The notes under the pieces were generated by a model that was not told where the DNA came from, searched no databases, and was given only the letters and a program-made list of their open reading frames with translations. Below are positions 18,987-28,137 of a DNA stretch of 64,000 nucleotides, one piece after another. Numbering within the stretch: position 1 is the first letter of the stretch; every line of letters begins with the position of its first letter. This DNA is from Winogradskyella epiphytica (GTDB taxonomy: Bacteria > Bacteroidota > Bacteroidia > Flavobacteriales > Flavobacteriaceae). The DNA lies in the NCBI RefSeq assembly GCF_003217215.1, contig NZ_QJTD01000001.1:868001-932000 (forward strand), read 5' to 3'. Position numbers and translations under genes: made by a program.

Positions 18987-20348
18987 TTAATTACAGGTTA
19001 TATTTAGTGAGTTAATCCATGCTTCAACAAGTTCAACTCCTTCAGTATGTATAATAGTGCGCGCTAATAAAGGCATTCTGTTTGAGGGTTCTACAGAGTT
19101 AATTCTATAATGTAATACGGAGCCTCTAGCGTATCCAGGCTCTACAATATGTCCAAGACCTAAGCCAAGGTCTGTATCAGGATCTACACAAACACCTAGA
19201 TTAGTGTCATCTTCTGTCGACGAAAAATCCAAGCGAAGAGGACGATAGGCACAATGCGTTTCTTCTGAGTGACAGTGGGCGCAATTAATATCTAAATAAG
19301 CTCTTAATCTTAAGTCTAAAGGTTCAGAAGAATCATTATAATCCGGTAGTTTTAAAATAGAGGCGGGAAGAGTGTTTTCTAAATAGCCAATATCCACTAA
19401 CTTCTCTAACTGATTTGCAGTACCATCATTATAATCATAACTTAAGTTTAAATTCCTTGGCTTTGGACCAATTGGTCTCGCTGTTTCTGTAACTTTGTGA
19501 CAGGTATGACATTCAGCTCCGGAAGGGATTCTGTATTCTACGGATTTTTCTTCGTTATTTTGAAGCCATTGCACATCTACATAGCGTCCATTCATGTCTA
19601 AAATCGCTTCAGTTTGATCATTGTTCCATGCATAATTCGCAAAAACCCAACCATTTTGCTTCTTTATAATTAATCGAGTTTCTAAGATCTGAGTGCTGTT
19701 ATCTGGTAAGACATTATCGTAATAAAAGTTTTTCACCAAAATAGTTCCAACCGGAAAGTTTAAAATGTCGTCTTCGTTTACAAAGACGGCTTTGCTATTG
19801 TTGGGCATCCATATAAAACGTTTTTTCTTGGCGTAATCACTGAATAAAGTGGAATTTAAAGTATAGGGAATAACATTGAACGATGGTTCAAGGTTTTTTA
19901 AGTCTCCTTCAAACAATTGGTATTCTGAAAGCGTTGAAAAAGGCATGTTTTCTAAATCGTAAAGAACACTTGTACTTGAGGTAATTGTAACCGTTATAGT
20001 TTCTGTTTTACAATCTCCCGAATGACTACAAATTGTATATTGAAAGGTATCTACACCCACCTCATTGGAATTTGCGATATATTTTATGCTATCGTCACTT
20101 GGATTATTAGGCGTGTTATTAATATCCAAAATTGTTGCAATTCCACGCGAAGGAGAGGTTATAGTAATCTCGCCAATTGTTGGAATATTTACGTCGTTTG
20201 CGAGTATAAAAATTTCGACTTCTGAATTTTGGGTAATAGTAATATGATCTGGTTGTGTTTCAATAAGTAAAGGAGTTAATCCATCGTCCTTACCACAAGC
20301 AAACAGGAATAAAATTAAAATTAAAGCGAAAGCGTAATGTTTATTCAT
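18987..20348 (-). CDS. Di-haem c-type cytochrome lipoprotein with Ig-like domain (SO2930-like)
   Basis: 453 residues, exported as a lipoprotein (lipobox ILFLFACG, cysteine 18). Residues about 30-130 read as a tandem Ig/cadherin-like domain (NDVNIPTIGEITITSPSRG, VDTFQYTIC). The rest resembles the SO2930 family of di-haem c-type cytochromes, with two CxxCH sites: CHTCH in GAECHTCHKV and CAHCH in INCAHCHSEETHC. Upstream motifs RFIWMPNNSKAVF and FPVGTILVKNFYY are typical of that family. It is the first gene of the operon with the FG-GAP/ASPIC protein. Likely periplasmic or outer-membrane electron carrier; partner and process are unknown. Confidence 0.82.
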   Translation of the reverse strand: MNKHYAFALILILFLFACGKDDGLTPLLIETQPDHITITQNSEVEIFILANDVNIPTIGEITITSPSRGIATILDINNTPNNPSDDSIKYIANSNEVGVDTFQYTICSHSGDCKTETITVTITSSTSVLYDLENMPFSTLSEYQLFEGDLKNLEPSFNVIPYTLNSTLFSDYAKKKRFIWMPNNSKAVFVNEDDILNFPVGTILVKNFYYDNVLPDNSTQILETRLIIKKQNGWVFANYAWNNDQTEAILDMNGRYVDVQWLQNNEEKSVEYRIPSGAECHTCHKVTETARPIGPKPRNLNLSYDYNDGTANQLEKLVDIGYLENTLPASILKLPDYNDSSEPLDLRLRAYLDINCAHCHSEETHCAYRPLRLDFSSTEDDTNLGVCVDPDTDLGLGLGHIVEPGYARGSVLHYRINSVEPSNRMPLLARTIIHTEGVELVEAWINSLNITCN

Positions 20349-20673
20349 GCAGATGTCTTAAACAACTTTAAAAAGTATTTTTAGTGGCTAAAAATGTTTC
20401 TAAAGACAATAATTAGATTTAAATATAGTTGTTTTTTGTTAAACTTTAATTAGTTGTCTATAAATTAGAATGATACATTGTGAATTAACTTCCTTTTTAG
20501 GTGATGACATGAGTGGTAAAATAGGTTCAAGTATAAGCGTTATTGGTCTTTTTATTAGACAAAAGGCTAAAACGAAACTTGCCTCATAAAACAGATATTA
20601 TCTGCATTATGAGGCAAGTCTAAATTGTAGTTTCGAATTTTATTATGAAATTGATTTATTCTTCAATTTCATG
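20349..20673. other. 325-bp gap between the cytochrome and prolyl oligopeptidase genes
   Basis: Holds the upstream region of the minus-strand cytochrome gene (a TATATTTA element at the usual distance on the minus strand is possible) and the long terminator hairpin at 20577-20619. A 39-codon plus-strand frame (20470-20589) runs into that hairpin and is not convincing. Nothing else is recognised. Confidence 0.5.
20577..20619 (-). terminator. Long hairpin terminator after prolyl oligopeptidase
   Basis: A 43-base near-perfect palindrome: a 13-bp outer stem (20577-20589 with 20607-20619), a 2x2 mismatch and a 6-bp inner stem with a one-base loop (in practice a slightly larger loop). On the minus strand it is followed by GTTTCGTTTT, so it probably ends the prolyl oligopeptidase transcript. 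Confidence 0.65.
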
Positions 20674-22830
20674 TTATTTTCCTTCGATATTATTTGGAAG
20701 ATTTTCAAATCCCATATTGTAAAGTGTGAATCCGAATATATCAGCAAATTGCTCGATAATTTTACTAACAGGTGTACCAGCACCATGACCAGCATCTGTT
20801 TCAATTCGAATTAAAGTTGGATTGTTTCCAGTTTGCTTAGCTTGTAATTCGGCAGCAAACTTAAAACTATGAGCAGGAACTACTCGGTCATCATGATCTC
20901 CAGTAGTTATCATTGTTGCAGGATACTGAACGCCTTTTTTAACATTATGAACAGGAGAATAACCTTTTAAGTATTCAAACATTTCTTTGTTGTCTTCAGC
21001 GGTACCGTAATCATAAGCCCAACCAGCGCCTGCAGTGAAAGTGTGGTAACGTAACATGTCTAAAACACCAACAGCAGGTATAGCAACCTTAATTAATTCT
21101 GGACGTTGTGTCATTGTTGCACCCACTAATAATCCTCCATTTGAACCACCTCTAATGGCTAAATAATCTGAAGAAGTATACTTTTCTGAAATTAAATACT
21201 CAGCGGCTGCTATAAAGTCGTCAAATACATTTTGTTTCTGAAGTTTAGTACCTGCATTATGCCATGCTTTACCATATTCTCCACCACCTCTTAGATTTGG
21301 TACAGCATAAACTCCACCTTGTTCCATCCAAACTGCATTAGCAATGCTGAAAGATGGCGTTAAACTAATGTTGAATCCTCCATAACCGTATAGAATCGTT
21401 GGGTTTTTACCATTAAGTTCTAATCCTTTTTTATGAGTAATAATCATAGGTACTTTTGTACCATCTTTTGAAGTGTAAAATACTTGCTTACTTTCGTAAT
21501 CTTCAGGATTAAAATCTATACTTGGTTTTTTGTATAACTCTGAAGTTCCATTTTCTATATCATATTTATAGATACTTCCTGGAGTTACATAATTTGTAAA
21601 TGAATAATACAATTCTTTTTCATCTTTCTTAGCACTGAATCCAGCAGCACTACCAACACCAGGTAATTCAACTTCTCTTATTAATTTACCATCATAATCG
21701 TATTGTTTCACTTTTGAAACAGCATCAACCATATAATTAGCAAAGAAGTAGCCTCCAGCTGTGGATGGTGTTAAAACATTTTCAGTTTCAGGAATTACAT
21801 CGACCCAATTTTCAGGAGAAGGGTTGGATGCATCAACCGTAACAATTCTTTGATTTGGAGCATCTAGGTTCGTCATTATATAAAGCTTTGAGCCTACATT
21901 TTCTATAATATTAGAATCTGAATCCGTATGCTCTAATATTTCAACTAAAGGCGCATTAGCTTTAGTCAAATCTTTGATATAAAGTTTATTTCCTGATGTA
22001 GAAACACGAGGAGTAATAACTAAATAACGGTTATCTTCAGTAACACCTGCATAAATATAACGGTGTTTTTCATCTTCTGTTCCACCATAAATAAGTTTAT
22101 CTTCAGATTGTTTTGTCCCTAATTTGTGGTAATAAACCTTGTGCTGATCTGTTTTGGCAGATAACTCACTTCCTTCAGGTTTATCGTAGCTTGAATAGTA
22201 AAAGCCTTCGTTTTTGTACCAAGACATACCACTAAACTTAATGTCTACTAAAGTGTCTTCAACAATTTCTTTATTCTCAGTGTTCATGATTAGGATCTTT
22301 CTCCAATCACTTCCGCCTTCAGAAATAGAATAGGCTAATGTTTTACCATCTCTAGTAAAGCTTAATCCATCTAATGAAATTGTACCGTCTTCTTTAAATG
22401 TATTTGGGTTTAAGAATACTTCTGCTGTTTCAGGATCCGCATCATTTTTATATCTGTAAATCACTGATTGGTTTTGTAAACCATCATTTTTATAAAAATA
22501 GGTATAGTCTCCTTCAACAAAAGGAGCTCCGAATTTCTCGTAATTCCAAAGTTTTGTAAGTCGGTCTTTTAATTCTTCTCGGTAAGGAATGTTATTTAGA
22601 TACCCAAAAGTAACTTCATTTTGAGTTTTAACCCAAGCTTCAGTTTCTTCACTACGGTCGTCTTCTAACCAACGGTATGGATCGGCAACAGACTCCCCAA
22701 AATAGGTGTCAATAGTATCAACTTTTTTAGTTTCAGGATAATCAACAGTAACGGTTTTCACTTTTTTAGTTTCGTTTTTACAAGACATAAAAATACTCAG
22801 TACTACAGTAGCGAGAAGAGATTTTTTCAT
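20674..22830 (-). CDS. Prolyl oligopeptidase family serine peptidase, lipoprotein
   Basis: S9A-type peptidase cleaving short peptides after proline, here exported. The frame is open up to 22884, but I choose the ATG at 22830, which gives [17 protein letters not shown], a proper lipoprotein signal (cysteine 17); the longer version would bury it. The seven-bladed propeller region follows [14 protein letters not shown] motifs ([14 protein letters not shown]). The C-terminal hydrolase domain keeps the triad: Ser in RGGSNGGLL, Asp in [12 protein letters not shown] and His in DAGHGAG. About 718 residues, normal for the family. Single gene; a long hairpin terminator follows. Confidence 0.93.
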   Translation of the reverse strand: MKKSLLATVVLSIFMSCKNETKKVKTVTVDYPETKKVDTIDTYFGESVADPYRWLEDDRSEETEAWVKTQNEVTFGYLNNIPYREELKDRLTKLWNYEKFGAPFVEGDYTYFYKNDGLQNQSVIYRYKNDADPETAEVFLNPNTFKEDGTISLDGLSFTRDGKTLAYSISEGGSDWRKILIMNTENKEIVEDTLVDIKFSGMSWYKNEGFYYSSYDKPEGSELSAKTDQHKVYYHKLGTKQSEDKLIYGGTEDEKHRYIYAGVTEDNRYLVITPRVSTSGNKLYIKDLTKANAPLVEILEHTDSDSNIIENVGSKLYIMTNLDAPNQRIVTVDASNPSPENWVDVIPETENVLTPSTAGGYFFANYMVDAVSKVKQYDYDGKLIREVELPGVGSAAGFSAKKDEKELYYSFTNYVTPGSIYKYDIENGTSELYKKPSIDFNPEDYESKQVFYTSKDGTKVPMIITHKKGLELNGKNPTILYGYGGFNISLTPSFSIANAVWMEQGGVYAVPNLRGGGEYGKAWHNAGTKLQKQNVFDDFIAAAEYLISEKYTSSDYLAIRGGSNGGLLVGATMTQRPELIKVAIPAVGVLDMLRYHTFTAGAGWAYDYGTAEDNKEMFEYLKGYSPVHNVKKGVQYPATMITTGDHDDRVVPAHSFKFAAELQAKQTGNNPTLIRIETDAGHGAGTPVSKIIEQFADIFGFTLYNMGFENLPNNIEGK

Positions 22831-22904
22831 AATTAGATTTTTTGATATAAAGTAATAGTAACTCCAAAGATATGAATTATCCATTTGAGTTAAATTAAAT
22901 AGTA

Positions 22905-23894
22905 TTAGACAAGACCATTTTTAATAAGGTATTCTGCAATTTGAATAGTGTTAGTTGCGGCTCCTTTTCTTAAGTTGTCACTTACAACCCATAGATTTAA
23001 AGAGTTAGGTTGAGAACCATCTCGTCTTATACGACCTACAAAAACATCATCTTTTCCGTTTGCATACATTGGCATAGGGTAAACATTAACATCTAAATTA
23101 TCTTGAACGGTAACACCTTCGGTTTCGTTAAGTAAATGTCTCACGTCACTAAGGTTAAAGTCGTTTTCAAACTCGACATTAATAGACTCACTATGTCCGC
23201 CAGCCGTTGGTATTCTCACCGCAGTTGCTGTTACAGCAATTGTACGATCGTCTAATATTTTTTGAGTTTCTCTAACCAATTTCATTTCTTCTTTGGTATA
23301 GCCGTTTTCCTCAAAAACATCACAATGTGGAATTGCATTTTTATGAATAGGATAAGGATAGGCCATTTCGCCATTTTTACCTACGATTTCATTCTCCATT
23401 TGCTCAACCGCTTTTACACCAGTTCCCGAAACAGATTGATAGGTTGAAACAACGATGCGCTTAATTTTATATTTTTTATGAAGGGGTGCCAATGCCATGA
23501 CCATTTGTATGGTTGAGCAGTTTGGGTTGGCAATAATTTTATCGGTTTTGTTTAATTGATGTGCATTGATTTCTGGAACGACCAATTTTTTTGTCAAATC
23601 CATTCTCCAAGCTGAAGAATTATCAATTACTGTGGTTCCTCCTTCAGCAAATTTTGGTGCCCACACCTGTGATGTGGCTCCACCTGCAGAAAATAAGGCG
23701 ATGTTTGGACGAAGTTCAAGAGCTGTTGGAATACTAATTATTTCAAGGTCTTTTCCTTTGAACTTCATTTTTTTACCGACGGAACGTTCTGATGCTACTA
23801 ATAATAATTCATCTACAGGAAAATTACGCTCTTCTAAAACTTTAAGCATAACGTTACCAACCATTCCTGTTGCACCTACAATTGCTACTTTCAT
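22905..23894 (-). CDS. asd: Aspartate-semialdehyde dehydrogenase
   Basis: NADPH-dependent reduction of aspartyl phosphate, the branch point to lysine/diaminopimelate, threonine and methionine. Rossmann motif VGATGMVG (6-13), catalytic cysteine in NPNCSTIQ (Cys126), and the substrate-binding [12 protein letters not shown] region with its histidine. 329 residues, the usual size. It lies between prolyl oligopeptidase and mscL, all on the minus strand, with a terminator after mscL separating it from the upstream genes. Confidence 0.96.
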   Translation of the reverse strand: MKVAIVGATGMVGNVMLKVLEERNFPVDELLLVASERSVGKKMKFKGKDLEIISIPTALELRPNIALFSAGGATSQVWAPKFAEGGTTVIDNSSAWRMDLTKKLVVPEINAHQLNKTDKIIANPNCSTIQMVMALAPLHKKYKIKRIVVSTYQSVSGTGVKAVEQMENEIVGKNGEMAYPYPIHKNAIPHCDVFEENGYTKEEMKLVRETQKILDDRTIAVTATAVRIPTAGGHSESINVEFENDFNLSDVRHLLNETEGVTVQDNLDVNVYPMPMYANGKDDVFVGRIRRDGSQPNSLNLWVVSDNLRKGAATNTIQIAEYLIKNGLV

Positions 23895-24000
23895 AAATTA
23901 AATCATTTAACTGCTCAAAATTATGTATTTCTTTATTTAAAAGGGTTTAATGGCTCTTAAAAATATGATAATATTTATGTGTAGAGGTTCCTGTTTTATT

Positions 24001-24035
24001 AAAAAGAAAAACCCAGACTTTTGGAGTCTGGGTTT
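24001..24035 (-). terminator. Terminator after mscL
   Basis: An 11-bp perfect stem (24009-24019 with 24025-24035) with a 5-base loop, followed on the minus strand by TTTTCTTTTT. It lies 38 bases after the mscL stop. Confidence 0.85.
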
Positions 24036-24072
24036 GGTTAAAGTTTAGTGTAGCGGTGTCGCTATACGTGAT

Positions 24073-24474
24073 TTATTTTTTTAAAGAATCTCTGATTTCT
24101 TTTAAGATATCAAGCTCAGTTGGACCTGCAGGAGCAGCTGGAGCTGGTGGAGTTTTCGTTTTATTGTAAGCTTTTACAATCATAAACAGTACAAAACCAA
24201 CTATGATTAAATTGATGATTGAATTTACCCATTTTCCATACATGATAGCATTTTCTGGTTTTGTAATCTCACCATCTGTACCAACGGTGGCTGGAGATAA
24301 TACGTACTTCAAATCTGCAAAATCTACGCCTCCGGCAAAATTACCAACAATTGGCATCATGATGTCTGTTACAAATCCGTTAACAACCATACCTACAGCA
24401 CCTGCAAGTATTACAGCAACCGCAAGGTCAATGACATTACCTGTCATTATAAAATCTTTAAATTCTTTAAGCAT
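24073..24474 (-). CDS. mscL: Large-conductance mechanosensitive channel
   Basis: Inner-membrane emergency valve opened by membrane tension in hypo-osmotic shock. The N terminus MLKEFKDFIMTGNVIDLAVAVILAGAVG is the first amphipathic segment and TM1. The second TM is about 88-110 (IINLIIVGFVLFMIVKAYN), and the C-terminal bundle ends LKEIRDSLKK after an Ala/Pro-rich linker. 133 residues fits the family. Upstream of it on the same strand is alr, 83 bases away. Confidence 0.96.
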   Translation of the reverse strand: MLKEFKDFIMTGNVIDLAVAVILAGAVGMVVNGFVTDIMMPIVGNFAGGVDFADLKYVLSPATVGTDGEITKPENAIMYGKWVNSIINLIIVGFVLFMIVKAYNKTKTPPAPAAPAGPTELDILKEIRDSLKK

Positions 24475-24557
24475 AATTTTGTGTTTTTTTATAGTTAGTT
24501 AATCAGTTAATAAGACACAAGTTAATCAAAAAAGTCACACGAAGAAAAAACGAATAA

Positions 24558-25667
24558 CTATTCATTTTTAAAAATTCGGGGTATGCGCTGTGAAATTGAA
24601 GTCAATATTTCATAAGAAATCGAGTTTGCAGACTCTGCGAGGTCGTTTGCACTGTGCTTAGGACCAAAGATAATAACCTCATCACCTTCTTTACAGTTTA
24701 TATCAGTAATGTCAACCATAACCATGTCCATACAAACATTTCCGAGAATAAATGCTTTTTTACCATTGATGGTAACGTAGCCTTTACCTTTACCATAGAT
24801 CCTATTAAGACCATCTGCGTGTCCAAGTGGAATAGTGGCTGTTTTTTCGTCACCCTTAGCCTTATACGCTCTATTATAACCAACAGATTCTCCCTTTTTA
24901 ATTTGATGAATTTGCGAGACTATAGATTTTAAGGTAGCGATTGGTTTTAGTTTTTGGTCTTCTTCAACCGAATTCCCATAGCCATAAAGTCCAATACCGC
25001 ATCTTACCATATCTAAATGCGCTTCGGGATAATTTATGATTCCAGAGGTATTACAAAGGTGTAACCATGGTTTATAACCTGCTTGCGTTTCAAATTTTTG
25101 GGCGATAGTTTTGAATCGACTAATTTGAAGTTTTGTGAATTCTTCTTCATTAGGATCTTCACTTGCCGCCAAATGTGAAAACATAGATTTCACTTCAATA
25201 GCTGAGGTGTTTTCTAGTTTAGAAACAACATCCCCAATTTCGTCTTCACTAAACCCAAGTCGATTAAGACCTGTGTTAAATTTAAGATGAACAGGGTAAT
25301 TATTTTGTGATAAAGATTCCGCTGTTTTTATAAACTCTTTTAAAACATAATCACTATAAATGCTAGGTTCAAGGCATCTTTCGATAATGGTTTTAAAATT
25401 AACGGATTGCGAATGTAAGACCAAAATAGGCCTCTTAACTCCAGCATCTCTTAAAGCCACACCTTCCTGCGTATAGGCGACAGCGAAATAATCAACATCT
25501 AATTTTTCAAGATGTTTAGCAATTTCAACAGAATCACTTCCGTAGGCGAAAGCTTTTATCACGCCTAAGACTTTGGTTCCAGTTTTTAATTTAGATTTGA
25601 TATAATTATAGTTGTGCGTTAGAGCACTTAAATCAATTTCGAGTTGGGTTTCGTGAGCTTTAAGCAT
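24558..25667 (-). CDS. alr: Alanine racemase
   Basis: PLP enzyme supplying D-alanine for peptidoglycan. The PLP lysine is in VIKAFAYG (Lys38), where most racemases read KANAYGHG. The C-terminal catalytic tyrosine is in SVGYNRAY. The usual P-x-GYADG motif here reads PLGHADGLNR. These deviations suit the Bacteroidota branch and leave both catalytic residues in place. 369 residues. It overlaps tdk by one base (TAATG), so the two are translated in series. Confidence 0.93.
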   Translation of the reverse strand: MLKAHETQLEIDLSALTHNYNYIKSKLKTGTKVLGVIKAFAYGSDSVEIAKHLEKLDVDYFAVAYTQEGVALRDAGVKRPILVLHSQSVNFKTIIERCLEPSIYSDYVLKEFIKTAESLSQNNYPVHLKFNTGLNRLGFSEDEIGDVVSKLENTSAIEVKSMFSHLAASEDPNEEEFTKLQISRFKTIAQKFETQAGYKPWLHLCNTSGIINYPEAHLDMVRCGIGLYGYGNSVEEDQKLKPIATLKSIVSQIHQIKKGESVGYNRAYKAKGDEKTATIPLGHADGLNRIYGKGKGYVTINGKKAFILGNVCMDMVMVDITDINCKEGDEVIIFGPKHSANDLAESANSISYEILTSISQRIPRIFKNE

Positions 25668-26308
25668 TAAATTTCTTTTTCTTTAGAATCTATTTCTTCC
25701 GCATCTTTCACCGTCATTTGTCTTAGTTTATCTCGTTGCATGCTCTTATAATATGCAGCTCTACTTAAGGGTTCGTATTCGTCAACTTCACCAAGCAATA
25801 CTAAATCGTCGCTCAAGGCTTTTCTATAGCTGTACTGTGCTAAATTTCCAGTTTTGGTACAGATGGCATGTACTTTAGTAACGTATTCAGCGGTTGCCAT
25901 AAGATTAGGCATTGGACCAAACGGATTACCTTTAAAGTCCATATCTAAACCTGCAACAATAACGCGGATACCTTTATTAGCTAAATCATTACAAACACGT
26001 ACAATCTCATCATCAAAAAATTGAGCTTCGTCAATTCCAACCACATCACATCCATCTGCTAAGATGGGAATATTGGCCGCAGCAGGAACAGGCGTAGAGC
26101 GAATTTCATTAGAGTCATGAGAGACAACCATGTCTTCATCATAACGTGTATCAACAGCAGGTTTAAAAATTTCAACCCTTTGTTGTGCAAATTTTGCACG
26201 TTTTAATCGGCGAATCAGCTCTTCGGTTTTACCTGAGAACATGGATCCGCAAATCACTTCAATCCACCCAAATTGTTCTTTATGATTTACTGTATTTTCG
26301 AGAAACAT
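25667..26308 (-). CDS. tdk: Thymidine kinase (type II)
   Basis: Phosphorylates thymidine for salvage. P-loop GSMFSGKT (21-28) and the catalytic glutamate in [10 protein letters not shown] are clear. The C-terminal zinc ribbon of most type II kinases has lost at least three of its four cysteines: the first pair reads CTKT and the second pair reads SRAAYYK. The enzyme may therefore fold without zinc. 213 residues including a charged C-terminal tail. It is upstream of alr with a 1-base overlap. The leader contains a 9-bp hairpin (26326-26348) after a good -7 element. Confidence 0.93.
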   Translation of the reverse strand: MFLENTVNHKEQFGWIEVICGSMFSGKTEELIRRLKRAKFAQQRVEIFKPAVDTRYDEDMVVSHDSNEIRSTPVPAAANIPILADGCDVVGIDEAQFFDDEIVRVCNDLANKGIRVIVAGLDMDFKGNPFGPMPNLMATAEYVTKVHAICTKTGNLAQYSYRKALSDDLVLLGEVDEYEPLSRAAYYKSMQRDKLRQMTVKDAEEIDSKEKEI

Positions 26309-26325
26309 TTTGTAATTTTAGCACT

Positions 26326-26348
26326 AAAACAAAGACGTCCTTTGTTTT
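26326..26348 (-). promoter_or_regulatory. Leader hairpin of tdk
   Basis: A perfect 9-bp inverted repeat (AAAACAAAG with CTTTGTTTT) around a 5-base loop, between the -7 element and the tdk start on the minus strand. It could be an operator, an mRNA-stabilising hairpin or an attenuator; the sequence does not decide. Confidence 0.35.
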
Positions 26349-26361
26349 TATAAAGGTTACG

Positions 26362-26369
26362 CAAATTTA
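26362..26369 (-). promoter_or_regulatory. -7 element TAAATTTG of tdk-alr
   Basis: An exact TAnnTTTG on the minus strand about 55 bases before the tdk start. No clear -33 TTG at the usual spacing. Confidence 0.45.
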
Positions 26370-26503
26370 TTAAAAATCAAAAGTAAAACTTACGAAAAGA
26401 GGATAAAGAAATTATATTCTTATTTTATAAGGTGTATATATTGATTGTCAAAGTTGAAGAACATAAAGTCTCTCCATTATAATAGTATTAAAATTTAGAA
26501 CAA

Positions 26504-27256
26504 ATGAAAAAGAAATTAGAATCAGAGTTAGTGAGCATTGCGCATAGGATTCTAAAATTAACAGGCCGAGGAGATGTAGATAAACTTCATGCAGAAGTAT
26601 CTCAACTCTATGAAAAACTTACAGTTTTAAAATTTGCTCAAGAAAATTTTGACGATAAAATGCCAACTATCGGAAACGATTCTTCGTTTTTTGATATGTT
26701 AGATACAGCCTTCAACAATAAGGTGAGTGATAATATTGAAATCGAAAATAGAACCTATGTAAATGTAGACGAAGTTGAGGACGATGATATCATGGAACCT
26801 GTGATGGAGAAGATAAAGGATATGGTTGCTCAAATGCCAGAGGAAACACATCAGGTTGACGCTTTAATTGAAAAAGCCATTCCAGTTGAAGATAAGAAAT
26901 CGGCTTCTAATGATTTTGACGATATCACTTCGGGCTTTGGTAATATGCCAGAATTTGAACCTGTTGAAGAAGCTCAGAAACGAGAAGCGGCTGAAGAAAA
27001 GAAGTCGTTGAACGATAAACTAAAAGGTCAAGGTCTTCAAATAGGACTAAATGATAAACTTGCTTTTATTAAACATTTGTTTGACGGTCAAAATGAAGAT
27101 TACGACCGCGTAATTTCTCAAATAAATACATCACATTCATTGGAGGAAGCTAAAACCCTAATTGAACAATATGTGAAGCCCGATTATAACAATTGGGAAG
27201 GCAAGGAAGAATATGAAGAGCGATTTTTTCAGATTGTCGAAGGACGATTTAGTTAA
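26504..27256 (+). CDS. Conserved acidic protein of unknown function upstream of rsmI
   Basis: I do not recognise a named domain. 250 residues, rich in Glu/Asp and Lys. The N terminus (1-50) is helical and may be a coiled coil, the centre (about 75-165) is very acidic and probably disordered (VDEVEDDDIMEP), and the C terminus (about 170-250) is helical, with KLAFIKHLFDGQNEDYDRVISQI and NWEGKEEYEERFFQIVEGRF. No signal peptide or TM segment, so cytosolic. The C-terminal block is the most family-like part. It precedes rsmI by 119 bases in the same direction. Confidence 0.75.
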   Translation: MKKKLESELVSIAHRILKLTGRGDVDKLHAEVSQLYEKLTVLKFAQENFDDKMPTIGNDSSFFDMLDTAFNNKVSDNIEIENRTYVNVDEVEDDDIMEPVMEKIKDMVAQMPEETHQVDALIEKAIPVEDKKSASNDFDDITSGFGNMPEFEPVEEAQKREAAEEKKSLNDKLKGQGLQIGLNDKLAFIKHLFDGQNEDYDRVISQINTSHSLEEAKTLIEQYVKPDYNNWEGKEEYEERFFQIVEGRFS

Positions 27257-27375
27257 GCCATTAGTTTAAATTGATACTTTAAAATCAACCTCACTTTAGA
27301 AGAATTAAACCGAAATAATAGAGGTAATTATTTTCACTCTTATTAAAATCATTCAGATAAATATTTAAAAGATTA

Positions 27376-28047
27376 ATGAGCAAACTTTACCTCGTTCCTA
27401 CACCAATTGGTAATTTAAAAGACATCACTCTTAGAGCTATAGAAGTTTTAAAAGAGGTCGATTTAATTTTAGCCGAAGATACTAGAACTTCGGGAAAACT
27501 TTTAAAGCATTTTGAAATCTCTACGCAAATGCAGAGCCACCATATGCATAACGAGCATAAAACGGTGAATAATTTAATTGAAAAATTAAAATCAGGTTTA
27601 ACCATTGCTGTGATTAGTGATGCCGGAACGCCAGCAATTTCCGATCCTGGGTTTTTATTAGTTAGAGCCTGTGTTGAAAATAATATTGAAGTAGATTGCC
27701 TTCCTGGTGCAACAGCATTTGTTCCGGCATTAGTAAATAGTGGCTTGCCTAACGATAAATTTGTTTTTGAAGGCTTTCTTCCGGTAAAAAAAGGAAGACA
27801 GACAAGACTTTTGCTACTTGCCGAAGAAACGAGAACCATCATTTTTTATGAAAGTCCGCATAAACTAATAAAAACCCTTGGTCATTTTTGTGAGTACTTC
27901 GGTGAAGATAGATTAGTATCAGTATCGCGTGAATTAACCAAACTGTACGAAGAAACCATAAGAGGAACAGCAAAAGAAGTTTTAGAACATTATACCAATA
28001 AGCCGCCTAAAGGTGAGATTGTAATTGTGGTAGACGGGAGAAAGTAA
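27376..28047 (+). CDS. rsmI: 16S rRNA (cytidine(1402)-2'-O)-methyltransferase
   Basis: SAM-dependent 2'-O-methylation of C1402 in the ribosomal P site. Family motifs are intact: LYLVPTPIGNLKDITLRA at the N terminus, AEDTRTSGKLL, the SAM-binding SDAGTPAISDPGFLLVRA, and LPGATAFVPALVNSGLP. 223 residues, lacking the C-terminal extension of longer homologues (E. coli has 286), as usual in this phylum. Confidence 0.95.
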   Translation: MSKLYLVPTPIGNLKDITLRAIEVLKEVDLILAEDTRTSGKLLKHFEISTQMQSHHMHNEHKTVNNLIEKLKSGLTIAVISDAGTPAISDPGFLLVRACVENNIEVDCLPGATAFVPALVNSGLPNDKFVFEGFLPVKKGRQTRLLLLAEETRTIIFYESPHKLIKTLGHFCEYFGEDRLVSVSRELTKLYEETIRGTAKEVLEHYTNKPPKGEIVIVVDGRK

Positions 28048-28137
28048 ATAAGCACATTGCAAATGGACTAACTTTAAGGTCTACAGCATTATATATTCAC
28101 AACAACATTGCGTAACTTCATAGTTGAATTTAAGACT

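Noticed and set aside
20470..20589. 39-codon plus-strand ORF in the gap before prolyl oligopeptidase
   Set aside because: It ends inside the outer arm of the terminator hairpin, has no TM segment or signal peptide, no family resemblance and no promoter of note. The GGTGATG before its inner ATG is probably chance.
22831..22884. Upstream start of the prolyl oligopeptidase
   Set aside because: It would place 18 aromatic-rich residues before a clear lipoprotein signal sequence.
28108..28137. TTG start extending the flavin oxidoreductase by 10 residues
   Set aside because: ATG 28138 puts the FAD-binding motif at the normal distance from the N terminus; the extension has no family support.
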